From an uncultured Clostridia bacterium (GTDB lineage Bacteria; Bacillota_A; Clostridia; Christensenellales; Aristaeellaceae): DNA of 5,909 bases. The position numbers and the translations under genes were made by a program. This document shows positions 1 through 5,497 of this stretch, in pieces (positions within the stretch are counted from its first letter, which is position 1; each line of letters starts with the position of its first letter). The notes under the pieces were generated by a model, which ran no database searches, had not been told where the DNA came from, and was given only the letters and a program-made list of their open reading frames with translations. The DNA is taken from NCBI GenBank assembly GCA_947166205.1, contig CAMVDI010000114.1, forward strand, positions 1 through 5,909. Direction: 5' to 3'.

Positions 1-568
1 CATGCGCTATGAGATCGCCCAGATTCATCAGGCGACCGGCGCCACGACGATTTATGTCACCCATGACCAGACCGAGGCCATGACCCTGGCGGACCGGATC
101 GTCGTGATGAAGAGCGGCTATGTCCAGCAGATCGGAACCCCCTATCAGCTGTATTATGAGCCGGAGAACATCTTCGTCGCCGGGTTCATCGGCGAGCCGC
201 CCATGAACTTCATCCGCGGAAAGATGACGGACGGAAAGATCCCCTTCGGGGAGAATCAGCTGGATCTGACCCGGAAGATGGGCGCCGCGGCGAAGGACTG
301 GGAAGGCCGCGAGGTGGTCCTGGGCTTCCGTCCGGAGCACATCTCCCTGAAGCCCGGCGCGGATGACTATGAGATCCGCTGCAAGGTTGAGCTCACGGAG
401 ATGCTGGGCGACAACACCAATATCTATATCACCGCCGGCCAGGATCAGGCGATCCTGAAGGTGGACAGCCATGACACCCCGGAGACGGATATCGATTTCA
501 CCTTCTACGTTCCGCTGGAGTCCGTGTATCTCTTCGACGCGGAAACCGAAAACCGGATTCATCTCTGA
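1..568 (+). CDS. ugpC: Multi-sugar ABC transporter ATP-binding protein, C-terminal part (UgpC/MsmX/MalK family)
   Basis: This is the 3' part of an ATPase subunit that powers a binding-protein-dependent carbohydrate importer at the inner face of the membrane. The frame is open to the left edge, so about half of a usual ~360-370 aa protein is missing, including Walker A, the LSGGQ signature and Walker B. Counting from the first visible Met, the switch (H-loop) histidine is H21 in IYVTHDQTEAMTLADRI. The segment around residues 58-70 (VAGFIGEPPMNF) closely matches the end of the MalK/MsmX nucleotide-binding domain. GFRPEHI at 108-114 marks the regulatory OB/TOBE domain, and the protein ends in the usual YLFDAETEN-type tail. 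Such ATPases often serve several sugar importers in Bacillota. The GH105 gene 98 bases downstream suggests pectin-type oligosaccharides as one substrate, which is inference. The family call is firm; the symbol follows common annotation practice and does not prove glycerol-phosphate transport. Confidence 0.93.
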   Translation, partial: MRYEIAQIHQATGATTIYVTHDQTEAMTLADRIVVMKSGYVQQIGTPYQLYYEPENIFVAGFIGEPPMNFIRGKMTDGKIPFGENQLDLTRKMGAAAKDWEGREVVLGFRPEHISLKPGADDYEIRCKVELTEMLGDNTNIYITAGQDQAILKVDSHDTPETDIDFTFYVPLESVYLFDAETENRIHL

Positions 569-584
569 TTCCCCGGACGCTTTT

Positions 585-610
585 CAGGCGGAGGCCCCTG
601 CCTCCGCCTG
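585..610 (+). terminator. Perfect 11-bp hairpin after the ABC ATPase gene (terminator or processing/attenuation element)
   Basis: CAGGCGGAGGC (585-595) and GCCTCCGCCTG (600-610) are perfect inverted repeats around a 4-base loop, starting 17 bases after the ATPase stop codon. The 3' side runs into TTCTATG, so the T tract is poor and termination would be leaky. Weak flanking complementarity (575-582 with 624-633) could lengthen the stem. A leaky terminator or RNA-stabilising hairpin would allow lower or separate expression of the downstream GH105 gene. The hairpin itself is certain; its role is inferred. Confidence 0.6.
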
Positions 611-650
611 TTCTATGAAAAAGAAGCGTTTCCCGGACGACCTGACGCTG

Positions 651-669
651 AAAGGAGAGGGTACCCTTG
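651..669 (+). promoter_or_regulatory. Ribosome binding site that fixes the TTG start of the GH105 gene
   Basis: AAAGGAGAGG at 651-660 is a strong Shine-Dalgarno sequence, with AGGAG ending 9 bases before TTG at 667-669. The first in-frame ATG codons are at residues 48-49, inside the conserved N-terminal part of the enzyme, so they cannot be the real start. The TTG start is therefore well supported. Confidence 0.8.
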
Positions 670-1806
670 GATTATGAACAGCTCTGTGCTTCCCTGGACC
701 GCTACATCGCCCGGCTGATCGCGGAATCGACGCCGGATCATACGGTCTGGAACGTGGAAAAGATCCGCCAGAACGCGCCGGGCAGCTGGAACTATATCGA
801 CGGCTGCATGATGACCGCCCTGCTGAATCTGTATGAGATCACCGGGGAGCGGAAGTATTTTGACTTTGTGGAGTCCTTTATCGATGCCTTTATCGGGGAG
901 GACGGCTCCATCCGCACCTTCCGCCCGGAGGGCCAGGCCCTGGATGATATCAACGAGGGCCGCGTGCTCTTTGACCTGTACAGGGCCACGGGCAAGGAGA
1001 AATACCGCAGGGCCGCGGATGTCCAGCGCCGCTTCCTGGACGCTCAGCCCAGGACCTTCGAGGGTTCCTGGTGGCATAAGCGGATCTATCCGGATCAGGT
1101 CTGGCTGGACGGGCTCTACATGGCCCAGCCCTTCTCCGCCCTGTACGAGAAGTATCTGGGCGCCGGGGATTACAGCGATGTGCTCAGTCAGTTCGCGGTG
1201 GTCCGGCGGCATATGCGGGATCCGAAGACCGGTCTGTACTACCACGGCTACGACGCCTCCCGCAAGGCTTTCTGGTGCGATCCGGAAACCGGCCTGAGCA
1301 GCAACTTCTGGCTGCGGGCCATCGGCTGGTTTGCCGCTTCCCTGGCGGATCTGTGCGAGATCCTTCCGGAGAAGGACGCGGAGCCCCTGCGGGAGATCCT
1401 GAAGGATCTGGCCCGGGATCTGCTTCCCTTCGCGGATCCGGAGACCGGCATGTATTATCAGGTGGTGGATCATCCGGAGGTTCCGGAGAATTATCTGGAA
1501 ACCAGCGGCAGCTCCATGGCGGCCTACGCCATGCTGAAGGGCGCCCGGCTGGGCATCCTGGATCCCTCCTTCGGTCAGATGGGTCAGAAAACCTTTGAGG
1601 GCATCTGCCGGACCTGCCTGTCCTTCTCCGGAGAGGAGATCAGCCTGGACCGGATCTGCCTCGTCGCCGGCCTGGGCCCGGAAAACAACCGCCGGAGGGA
1701 CGGTTCCGTCGCCTATTATCTCTCCGAGCCCGTCGTGCAGAATGAGGCGAAGGGCATCGCGCCCCTCCTGATGTGCTATACCGAGATGAAGCGCCGCGCC
1801 CGCTGA
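667..1806 (+). CDS. Glycoside hydrolase family 105 (GH88/GH105), unsaturated rhamnogalacturonyl hydrolase, YteR/YesR-like
   Basis: This 379-aa enzyme probably removes the 4,5-unsaturated galacturonyl residue that polysaccharide lyases leave at the non-reducing end of rhamnogalacturonan-type oligosaccharides. The family acts by hydrating the double bond. Visible family marks are WNYIDG (41-46), LDDINEGRVLFDLY (92-105, with the conserved acidic pair D93/D94), and YPDQVWLDGLYMAQPF (141-156). D148 of the WLD motif matches the catalytic general acid of YteR. Further marks are WLRAIGWF (215-222), ETSGSSMAAYAM (278-289) and the C-terminal LSEPVVQNEAKGIAPLLMCY (352-371). These fit the alpha/alpha six-barrel fold at near full family length. 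No signal peptide is visible, so it should act in the cytoplasm on imported oligosaccharides, consistent with the ABC ATPase gene just upstream. It starts with TTG behind a strong Shine-Dalgarno sequence. Exact substrate (rhamnogalacturonan, other pectin or ulvan-type) cannot be read from sequence; GH88 is the less likely alternative. Confidence 0.92.
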   Translation: MDYEQLCASLDRYIARLIAESTPDHTVWNVEKIRQNAPGSWNYIDGCMMTALLNLYEITGERKYFDFVESFIDAFIGEDGSIRTFRPEGQALDDINEGRVLFDLYRATGKEKYRRAADVQRRFLDAQPRTFEGSWWHKRIYPDQVWLDGLYMAQPFSALYEKYLGAGDYSDVLSQFAVVRRHMRDPKTGLYYHGYDASRKAFWCDPETGLSSNFWLRAIGWFAASLADLCEILPEKDAEPLREILKDLARDLLPFADPETGMYYQVVDHPEVPENYLETSGSSMAAYAMLKGARLGILDPSFGQMGQKTFEGICRTCLSFSGEEISLDRICLVAGLGPENNRRRDGSVAYYLSEPVVQNEAKGIAPLLMCYTEMKRRAR

Positions 1807-1857
1807 CGAGAGAAACCTTCTCCCGGAAGGCCATGCCCGCCGCGCTGCACAGCATAC

Positions 1858-1984
1858 GAGCCCCGGACGGAAAGTCCGGGGCTCATATCAACACCCCCGG
1901 CGAGAGTCCGGGGGTCTCGTGTTAATATCCCCCCGGACGAAGTCCGGGGCTCATTTGAAACCCCCCGGACTTTTGTCCGGGGGG
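1858..1984. repeat. Array of four tandem hairpins with a shared CCCCGGAC/GTCCGGGG palindrome
   Basis: Four inverted repeats lie head to tail between two convergent genes. H1 is 1858-1884: an 11-bp perfect stem GAGCCCCGGAC/GTCCGGGGCTC with a 5-base loop. H2 is 1893-1915: an 8-bp stem ACCCCCGG/CCGGGGGT with a 7-base loop. H3 is 1931-1949: an 8-bp stem CCCCGGAC/GTCCGGGG with a GAA loop. H4 is 1961-1984: a 10-bp stem with a TTTT loop. Their centres fall near 1871, 1904, 1940 and 1972.5, a period of about 33-36 bases, with short AT-rich linkers. H1 and H3 share the same 3' flank, GTCCGGGGCTCAT. H1-H3 have no T tract on either strand. The unit looks like duplicated copies of one palindrome, but whether it is a genome-wide repeat cannot be told from one window. 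Confidence 0.85.
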
Positions 1985-1991
1985 GCTTTTT
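1961..1991 (+). terminator. Rho-independent terminator, probably bidirectional (hairpin H4)
   Basis: CCCCCCGGAC (1961-1970) pairs perfectly with GTCCGGGGGG (1975-1984) around a TTTT loop, followed by GCTTTTT up to 1991. This is a strong intrinsic terminator for plus-strand transcripts coming from the GH105 gene. Read on the minus strand, it is preceded by an A tract and followed by TTTCAAAT, so weaker termination of the oxoamine synthase transcript is also possible. The last T of the tract is part of that gene's stop codon (1991-1993). Confidence 0.8.
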
Positions 1992-3220
1992 CAGGGCCTG
2001 GGAAGCTGGATTCCCAGCTCCTCCGCGCAGGAGACCAGCGTATCCAGCGCCGTCAGGATTTCCTCGTCCGTATGCTCGGAGATGACGTTGAACCGGAGCC
2101 TGGCCTCTCCCCGGGGCACCGCGGGGAACACCGCCGGCGGCACGCAGACGTTCCTGTCCCGCATGGCGTTGGACAGCACGTAGGCGTCCAGATCCTCGCC
2201 GATCAGCACGGGGATGATGGCGCTCTCCCCGGCCAGACAGATGTTCAGGTTCCGTTTCCGGGCTTCGTCGCAGAAGAAGCGGATGTTGTGGTGCAGCCGA
2301 TCCATGATTTCCGGCTCCCGGTGCAGCAGCTCGATGGCCTTGCGCACGGCCGCCGCCAGAGGCGGCGAGATGCCCACGGAAAACGCGAATCCGGGCAGCA
2401 TGTACCGCAGGTAGTCGATGATCGCCTGGCTCCCGGCCAGATATCCGCCGCAGGCTCCCAGCCCCTTGGACAGGGTGCCCATGTGAATGTCGATATCCCC
2501 GGGCTGCAGGTCAAAGTATTCATCCACGCCGCCGCCCGTGGGGCCCAGCACGCAGCTGGAGTGGGCCTCGTCCACCATCAGGAAGCAGCCGTATTTCTTC
2601 TTGATCTTCACCAGGCCGGGAATATCGCCCACATCCCCGTCCATGGAGTAGGCCCCCTCCGCGATGATCAGCACCTTGCCGAACTTCTCCCGCCGGGTGG
2701 ACAGGATCCGGTCCAGCGCCGCGGTATCGTTATGGGGGAAGGGCCGGCAGGTCGCCTTGCTCAGCAGGCATCCCTGCCACACGGAGTTGTGGGACAGCGC
2801 GTCATAGACGATCAGATCCCCCTCTCCGCAGAAATTTCCCACGAAGGTGACGTTCGTGGCATGGCCGCTGACCAGCACCAGGGCATCGTCGGACCGCTTC
2901 CACCGGGCGATCTCCCGCTCCAGCTCCCGATAGATCGTCTTCTCCCCGGCCAGCAGGCGGCTGCCGCTGGCGGAGGTCCCGTATTTGTCGATAGCGTCCT
3001 TCGCGGCCTCGGAGACCTCTTTGCGCCCGGACATCCCCACGTAGTTGTAGCTGGCGAAGTTCAGCTTCCGGACCCCGTCCACCAGAGACGTATCCGTCAG
3101 CGCGGAATCGTGCCGGATAAAATAAGGATCCCTGTTCCCCGTGGCCGCGGCCATTTCCTCCCGCCTGGCCTTGAACTCCTGATATTCCGGCGCGTCTTCA
3201 AATCGCGTGATAGGCTGCAT
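1991..3220 (-). CDS. Alpha-oxoamine synthase family PLP enzyme (AONS/KBL/SPT-like, resembling PKS/NRPS AOS domains)
   Basis: This 409-aa fold-type I PLP enzyme should join an amino acid to an acyl thioester with loss of CO2, giving an alpha-aminoketone. Visible marks are LNFASYNYVGMSG (53-65), YGTSASGSRLLAGEKTIYRELE (80-101), LVSGHATNVTFVGN (116-129), DALSHNSVWQG with H144 stacking on PLP (140-150), VDEAHSSCVLGPTG with D217 and H220 (216-229), and GTLSKGLGACGGYLAG with the Schiff-base lysine K252 (248-263). The C-terminal substrate arginine region is RLRFNVISEHTDEEI (374-388). From memory, the N-terminal DPYF...SYNYVGMSG block, GHATNV, FPHND and PAVP...RFNVISEHT are closest to AOS domains ending polyketide/NRPS lines, more than to biotin BioF or threonine-linked KBL. 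No carrier protein or biotin gene is visible nearby. GGGAG at 3226-3230 sits 5 bases before the ATG. Family is firm; substrates are unknown. Confidence 0.9.
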   Translation of the reverse strand: MQPITRFEDAPEYQEFKARREEMAAATGNRDPYFIRHDSALTDTSLVDGVRKLNFASYNYVGMSGRKEVSEAAKDAIDKYGTSASGSRLLAGEKTIYRELEREIARWKRSDDALVLVSGHATNVTFVGNFCGEGDLIVYDALSHNSVWQGCLLSKATCRPFPHNDTAALDRILSTRREKFGKVLIIAEGAYSMDGDVGDIPGLVKIKKKYGCFLMVDEAHSSCVLGPTGGGVDEYFDLQPGDIDIHMGTLSKGLGACGGYLAGSQAIIDYLRYMLPGFAFSVGISPPLAAAVRKAIELLHREPEIMDRLHHNIRFFCDEARKRNLNICLAGESAIIPVLIGEDLDAYVLSNAMRDRNVCVPPAVFPAVPRGEARLRFNVISEHTDEEILTALDTLVSCAEELGIQLPRP

Positions 3221-3240
3221 GTCTGCTCCCGTCCTCCTCC
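3221..3240 (-). promoter_or_regulatory. Ribosome binding site of the oxoamine synthase gene
   Basis: Read on the minus strand, GGAGGAGG (3233-3240) and a second purine block GGGAG (3226-3230) precede the ATG at 3220-3218. The nearer block gives a 5-base spacing and the farther one about 12. Both could contribute to strong initiation at this ATG. Confidence 0.65.
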
Positions 3241-3255
3241 GTTCTTCTCCCTGTT

Positions 3256-3283
3256 ATTTTACCGATTTACCGAATAAAAGCAA
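3256..3283 (-). promoter_or_regulatory. Possible housekeeping (sigma-A-type) promoter for the oxoamine synthase gene
   Basis: On the minus strand TTGCTT (3283-3278) and TAAAAT (3261-3256) form a -35/-10 pair with a 16-base spacer. They lie in an AT-rich stretch that contrasts with the GC-rich surroundings. Transcription would begin near 3249, leaving a leader of roughly 28 bases with the ribosome binding site. This is a match by eye only. An alternative -35, TTGAAC, lies just upstream but has a poorer -10 partner. Confidence 0.5.
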
Positions 3284-3292
3284 TCTCTGTTC

Positions 3293-3340
3293 AAAAAAAG
3301 TACAATCGTGAAACGCCGGTCGGAAAACCCGGTCTTCACG
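3293..3340 (-). terminator. Possible intrinsic terminator after sua5
   Basis: On the minus strand CGTGAA (3340-3335) pairs with TTCACG (3312-3307), and an inner CCGG/CCGG pairing closes the loop with a small internal loop between. A run of seven T residues follows at 3299-3293, seven bases after the stem. The stem is interrupted and the T run is not directly adjacent, so efficiency is doubtful. Its place just after the sua5 stop and before a promoter-like element supports a transcription-unit boundary. Confidence 0.45.
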
Positions 3341-3350
3341 CTTGGCCGGT

Positions 3351-4391
3351 TCAGACATCCATCTTCCGGAATCCCGCCGCTCTTCCCAGCCGGTTCATGA
3401 CCGCGAGCCCGACTCCCTCCGGGGGCAGAACCTCGCTATAGGCGGTCTCCATCCCCTCCTGGTCCAGCTTCCGCAGGGTGTCGAACAGCCGGTGGGCCAC
3501 CTGCCGCTGATCCGCCGCGGATCCCAGATCATGGGGATCGCAGTCCTTCAGCGCTTCCAGATGCTCCGTAAAGCACAGCACGCAACTCTTCAGCCCACTC
3601 TCACGGTCCCGGAGGCAGCTCTCCCGCAGGGCCCGGACCACCTTCTCCTCCCCGCCCTCGATCAGGGTCACGGTGCCCTTCGGGGCGTAATGCCGATACC
3701 GCATGCCGGGGGAAAGCGCCTTCTCCCCGGGCTCCAGCGGCCGCAGGACGCTCCCCGCCAGCCCGGTCTCCCGGCCCAGCACCTCCTCGATCATCTCCCG
3801 GGTGATGCCGCCTGGCCGCAGGATGGTGGGGCTTCCGTGGGTCAGATCCAGCACGGTGCTCTCCAGCCCTACCTGGCATTCGCCCCCGTCCAGGATCAGC
3901 GGGATCCGGCCGTCCATGTCCTCCAGCACGTGGGCCGCGGTGGTGGGGGAAGGCCGCCCGGACCGGTTGGCGCTTGGCGCGGCGATGGGCAGCCCGCAGG
4001 CCTCCAGCAGCGCCTGGGTGCAGGGCATGGAGGGCATCCGGACCGCCACGGTGGGCAGCCCGGCGGTCACCTCGTCCGGGATCCGCTCCGTGCGGGGAAA
4101 AAGCAGGGTCAGCGGCCCCGGCCAGAAGGCGTCCATCAGCTTCTCCGCCCCCTCCGGAATCGTGCACAGCCCCTCCAGCTGGCTCCGCTCCCGGATATGG
4201 ACGATCAGCGGGTTATCCGCCGGCCTCCCCTTGGCGGCGAAAATGGAAAGCACCGCCTCCCGGTCCAGGGCGTTGGCCCCCAGCCCGTAAACGGTTTCCG
4301 TCGGAAAGCCCACCAGCTCCCCCGCCGCCAGCAGCCGCGCCGCCAGCGCCACAGCCTCCGGCGAGGAAGCGTTCATTACCTTTGTCTCCAT
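3351..4391 (-). CDS. sua5: L-threonylcarbamoyladenylate synthase (Sua5/YwlC, TsaC family)
   Basis: This 346-aa cytosolic enzyme makes threonylcarbamoyl-AMP from threonine, bicarbonate and ATP. It is the first step of the t6A modification at position 37 of ANN-decoding tRNAs, completed by TsaB, TsaD and TsaE. The YrdC-type catalytic domain covers roughly residues 7-205. It shows GFPTETVYGLGANA (28-41), FAAKGRPADNPLIVHI with the KGRP motif (51-66), FWPGPLTLLFPR (89-100), IAAPSANRSGRPSPTTA (136-152) and GLESTVLDL (175-183). The linker SPGMRYRHYAPKG (227-239) is diagnostic for long Sua5 proteins, and the Sua5 C-terminal domain follows (about 240-346), as in Bacillus YwlC and unlike short TsaC. 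It lies 44 bases after prfA, probably in the same transcript. The start has GGAG at 4402-4405, a 10-base spacing that is rather long. ATG at residue 6 is a less likely alternative. Confidence 0.95.
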   Translation of the reverse strand: METKVMNASSPEAVALAARLLAAGELVGFPTETVYGLGANALDREAVLSIFAAKGRPADNPLIVHIRERSQLEGLCTIPEGAEKLMDAFWPGPLTLLFPRTERIPDEVTAGLPTVAVRMPSMPCTQALLEACGLPIAAPSANRSGRPSPTTAAHVLEDMDGRIPLILDGGECQVGLESTVLDLTHGSPTILRPGGITREMIEEVLGRETGLAGSVLRPLEPGEKALSPGMRYRHYAPKGTVTLIEGGEEKVVRALRESCLRDRESGLKSCVLCFTEHLEALKDCDPHDLGSAADQRQVAHRLFDTLRKLDQEGMETAYSEVLPPEGVGLAVMNRLGRAAGFRKMDV

Positions 4392-4435
4392 CGTATACGC
4401 GCTCCGTCATTCATGCGGTTCTTATCCGCTCTCCG

Positions 4436-5497
4436 TTATTCGCGCAGCCTTTTCAGCTGCTCCGTCTTTTCCGCCAGCCGCAGGGCGGCGATCAGATCGT
4501 CCAGATCCCCGTTCATGGTGTTCGAAACCCGGGGAATGGTCATCCCGATCCGGTGATCCACCACGTAATCGTGGTTGTAGTAGTAGGTCCGGATGCGGCG
4601 GCTCCGGTCCCCGCCGGCGATCTGGTCCTTCCTGTCCGCGTCCTGCGCGGCCCGGATCTCCTGCTGCTGCCGGTCCATCAGCCGGCTGCGCAGCACGGCC
4701 ATGGCCCGCTCCTTGTTCTGCAGCTGGCTGCGTTCATCCTGGCATGTGACCACCAGTCCCGTGGGCAAATGGGTCAGCCGTACGGCGGTTTCCGTCTTGT
4801 TGACCTTCTGTCCACCGTGGCCGGAGGCCCGGTACAGATCCACCCGGATGTCCTCCGGCCGGATCTCCGCCTCGCTCTCCTCCGCCTCCGGAAAAACCAC
4901 CACGGAGGCCGTGGGGGTATGGATGCGGCCTCCGCTCTCCGTGGCGGGAACCCGCTTCACGCAGTGGACGCCGCTCTCAAACTTCATCCGGGCGTAGGCG
5001 TCCTTCCCGGAGATCATGATCATCGCCTCCGTGACGCCGCCCAGCTCCGTGTCGGTCAGGGAGAGGATCTCCGCCTTCAGCCCGCCCCGGTCGCAGTATT
5101 TCTGGTACATCCGCATCAGATCCCCCGCGAACAGCGCGGCCTCTTCCCCGCCGACGCCGGCCCGGATCTCCATCATGACGTTCCGGGAGTCCATGGGGTC
5201 GGAGGGCACCAGCAGCAGCCGCAGCTCCCCCGTCAGGGCTTCCCGCCGGGCCTCCAGGGCCTCCGCCTCCGCCCGGGCTTCCGCCCCCAGATCCGGGTCC
5301 CCCGTCAGTTCCCTGGCCTCCGCCAGGTGACGCTCCAGCTCCAGGTACTCCTCATATTTCCGGACGGTCTCCTCGATCCCCGCCCGCTCCCGGACGATCT
5401 CCTGCAGCCGGGCGTAGTCCGCCGTCACCTCCGGCTGGCCCATGGCCTCCGTCAGTTCCTCATACCGGTCCCTGACCGCCTGTAATTTCGCAAACAT
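4436..5497 (-). CDS. prfA: Peptide chain release factor 1 (RF1)
   Basis: This 353-aa factor recognises UAA and UAG in the ribosomal A site and triggers hydrolysis of peptidyl-tRNA. The N-terminal helical domain spans about residues 1-95. The stop-codon recognition motif is PAT (184-186) within KRVPATESGGRIHTPTASVV, which marks RF1 rather than RF2 (SPF). The catalytic GGQ is 228-230 in YRASGHGGQKVNKTETAVRL, and Q230 should be methylated by PrmC, encoded just upstream. The frame is open farther 5', but ATG at 5497-5495 is chosen because GGAG (5507-5510) lies 9 bases before it and MFAKLQAVRDRYEEL matches the family start and length. This start makes the gene overlap the end of prmC by 38 bases, suggesting translational coupling. 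Odd point: at 303-315 the usual RF1 pattern TYNFPQxRxTDHR reads TYYYNHDYVVDHR. The gene stops with TAA, while the other five in the window use TGA. Confidence 0.96.
   Translation of the reverse strand: MFAKLQAVRDRYEELTEAMGQPEVTADYARLQEIVRERAGIEETVRKYEEYLELERHLAEARELTGDPDLGAEARAEAEALEARREALTGELRLLLVPSDPMDSRNVMMEIRAGVGGEEAALFAGDLMRMYQKYCDRGGLKAEILSLTDTELGGVTEAMIMISGKDAYARMKFESGVHCVKRVPATESGGRIHTPTASVVVFPEAEESEAEIRPEDIRVDLYRASGHGGQKVNKTETAVRLTHLPTGLVVTCQDERSQLQNKERAMAVLRSRLMDRQQQEIRAAQDADRKDQIAGGDRSRRIRTYYYNHDYVVDHRIGMTIPRVSNTMNGDLDDLIAALRLAEKTEQLKRLRE

Noticed and set aside
571..638. Extra copies of the CCCCGGAC-type half-site (571-578 and 632-638) as members of the hairpin family
   Set aside because: They are direct half-sites without a nearby partner arm, and CCGGAC-type words are common in this GC-rich coding DNA, so chance is likely.
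613..1473. Minus-strand open frame of 286 codons opposite the GH105 gene
   Set aside because: It has no recognisable motif and lies wholly over a well-supported gene; GC-rich codon use explains the open frame.
1816..1830. Short hairpin CCTTC/GAAGG just after the GH105 stop
   Set aside because: A 5-bp stem without a T tract is expected by chance.
1858..1984. CRISPR array or integron attC sites
   Set aside because: The units are palindromes with only short AT-rich linkers, no unique spacers of constant length, no cas genes, and no integrase or core-site pattern.
1919..3277. Long plus-strand open frame (452 codons) opposite the oxoamine synthase
   Set aside because: It is an antisense shadow caused by GC-rich third positions; its translation is low-complexity in Gln, Gly, Pro, Arg and Val and has no family motif, while the minus-strand frame has complete enzyme motifs.
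4392..4399. Palindrome CGTATACG before sua5 as an operator
   Set aside because: It is only 8 bases, unrepeated, and lies within a probable intra-operon gap.
3342..5485. Long plus-strand open frames (404 and 503 codons) opposite sua5 and prfA
   Set aside because: These are antisense shadows rich in Pro, Arg, Ala and Gln, lacking ribosome binding sites and domain signatures, and fully covered by clear minus-strand genes.
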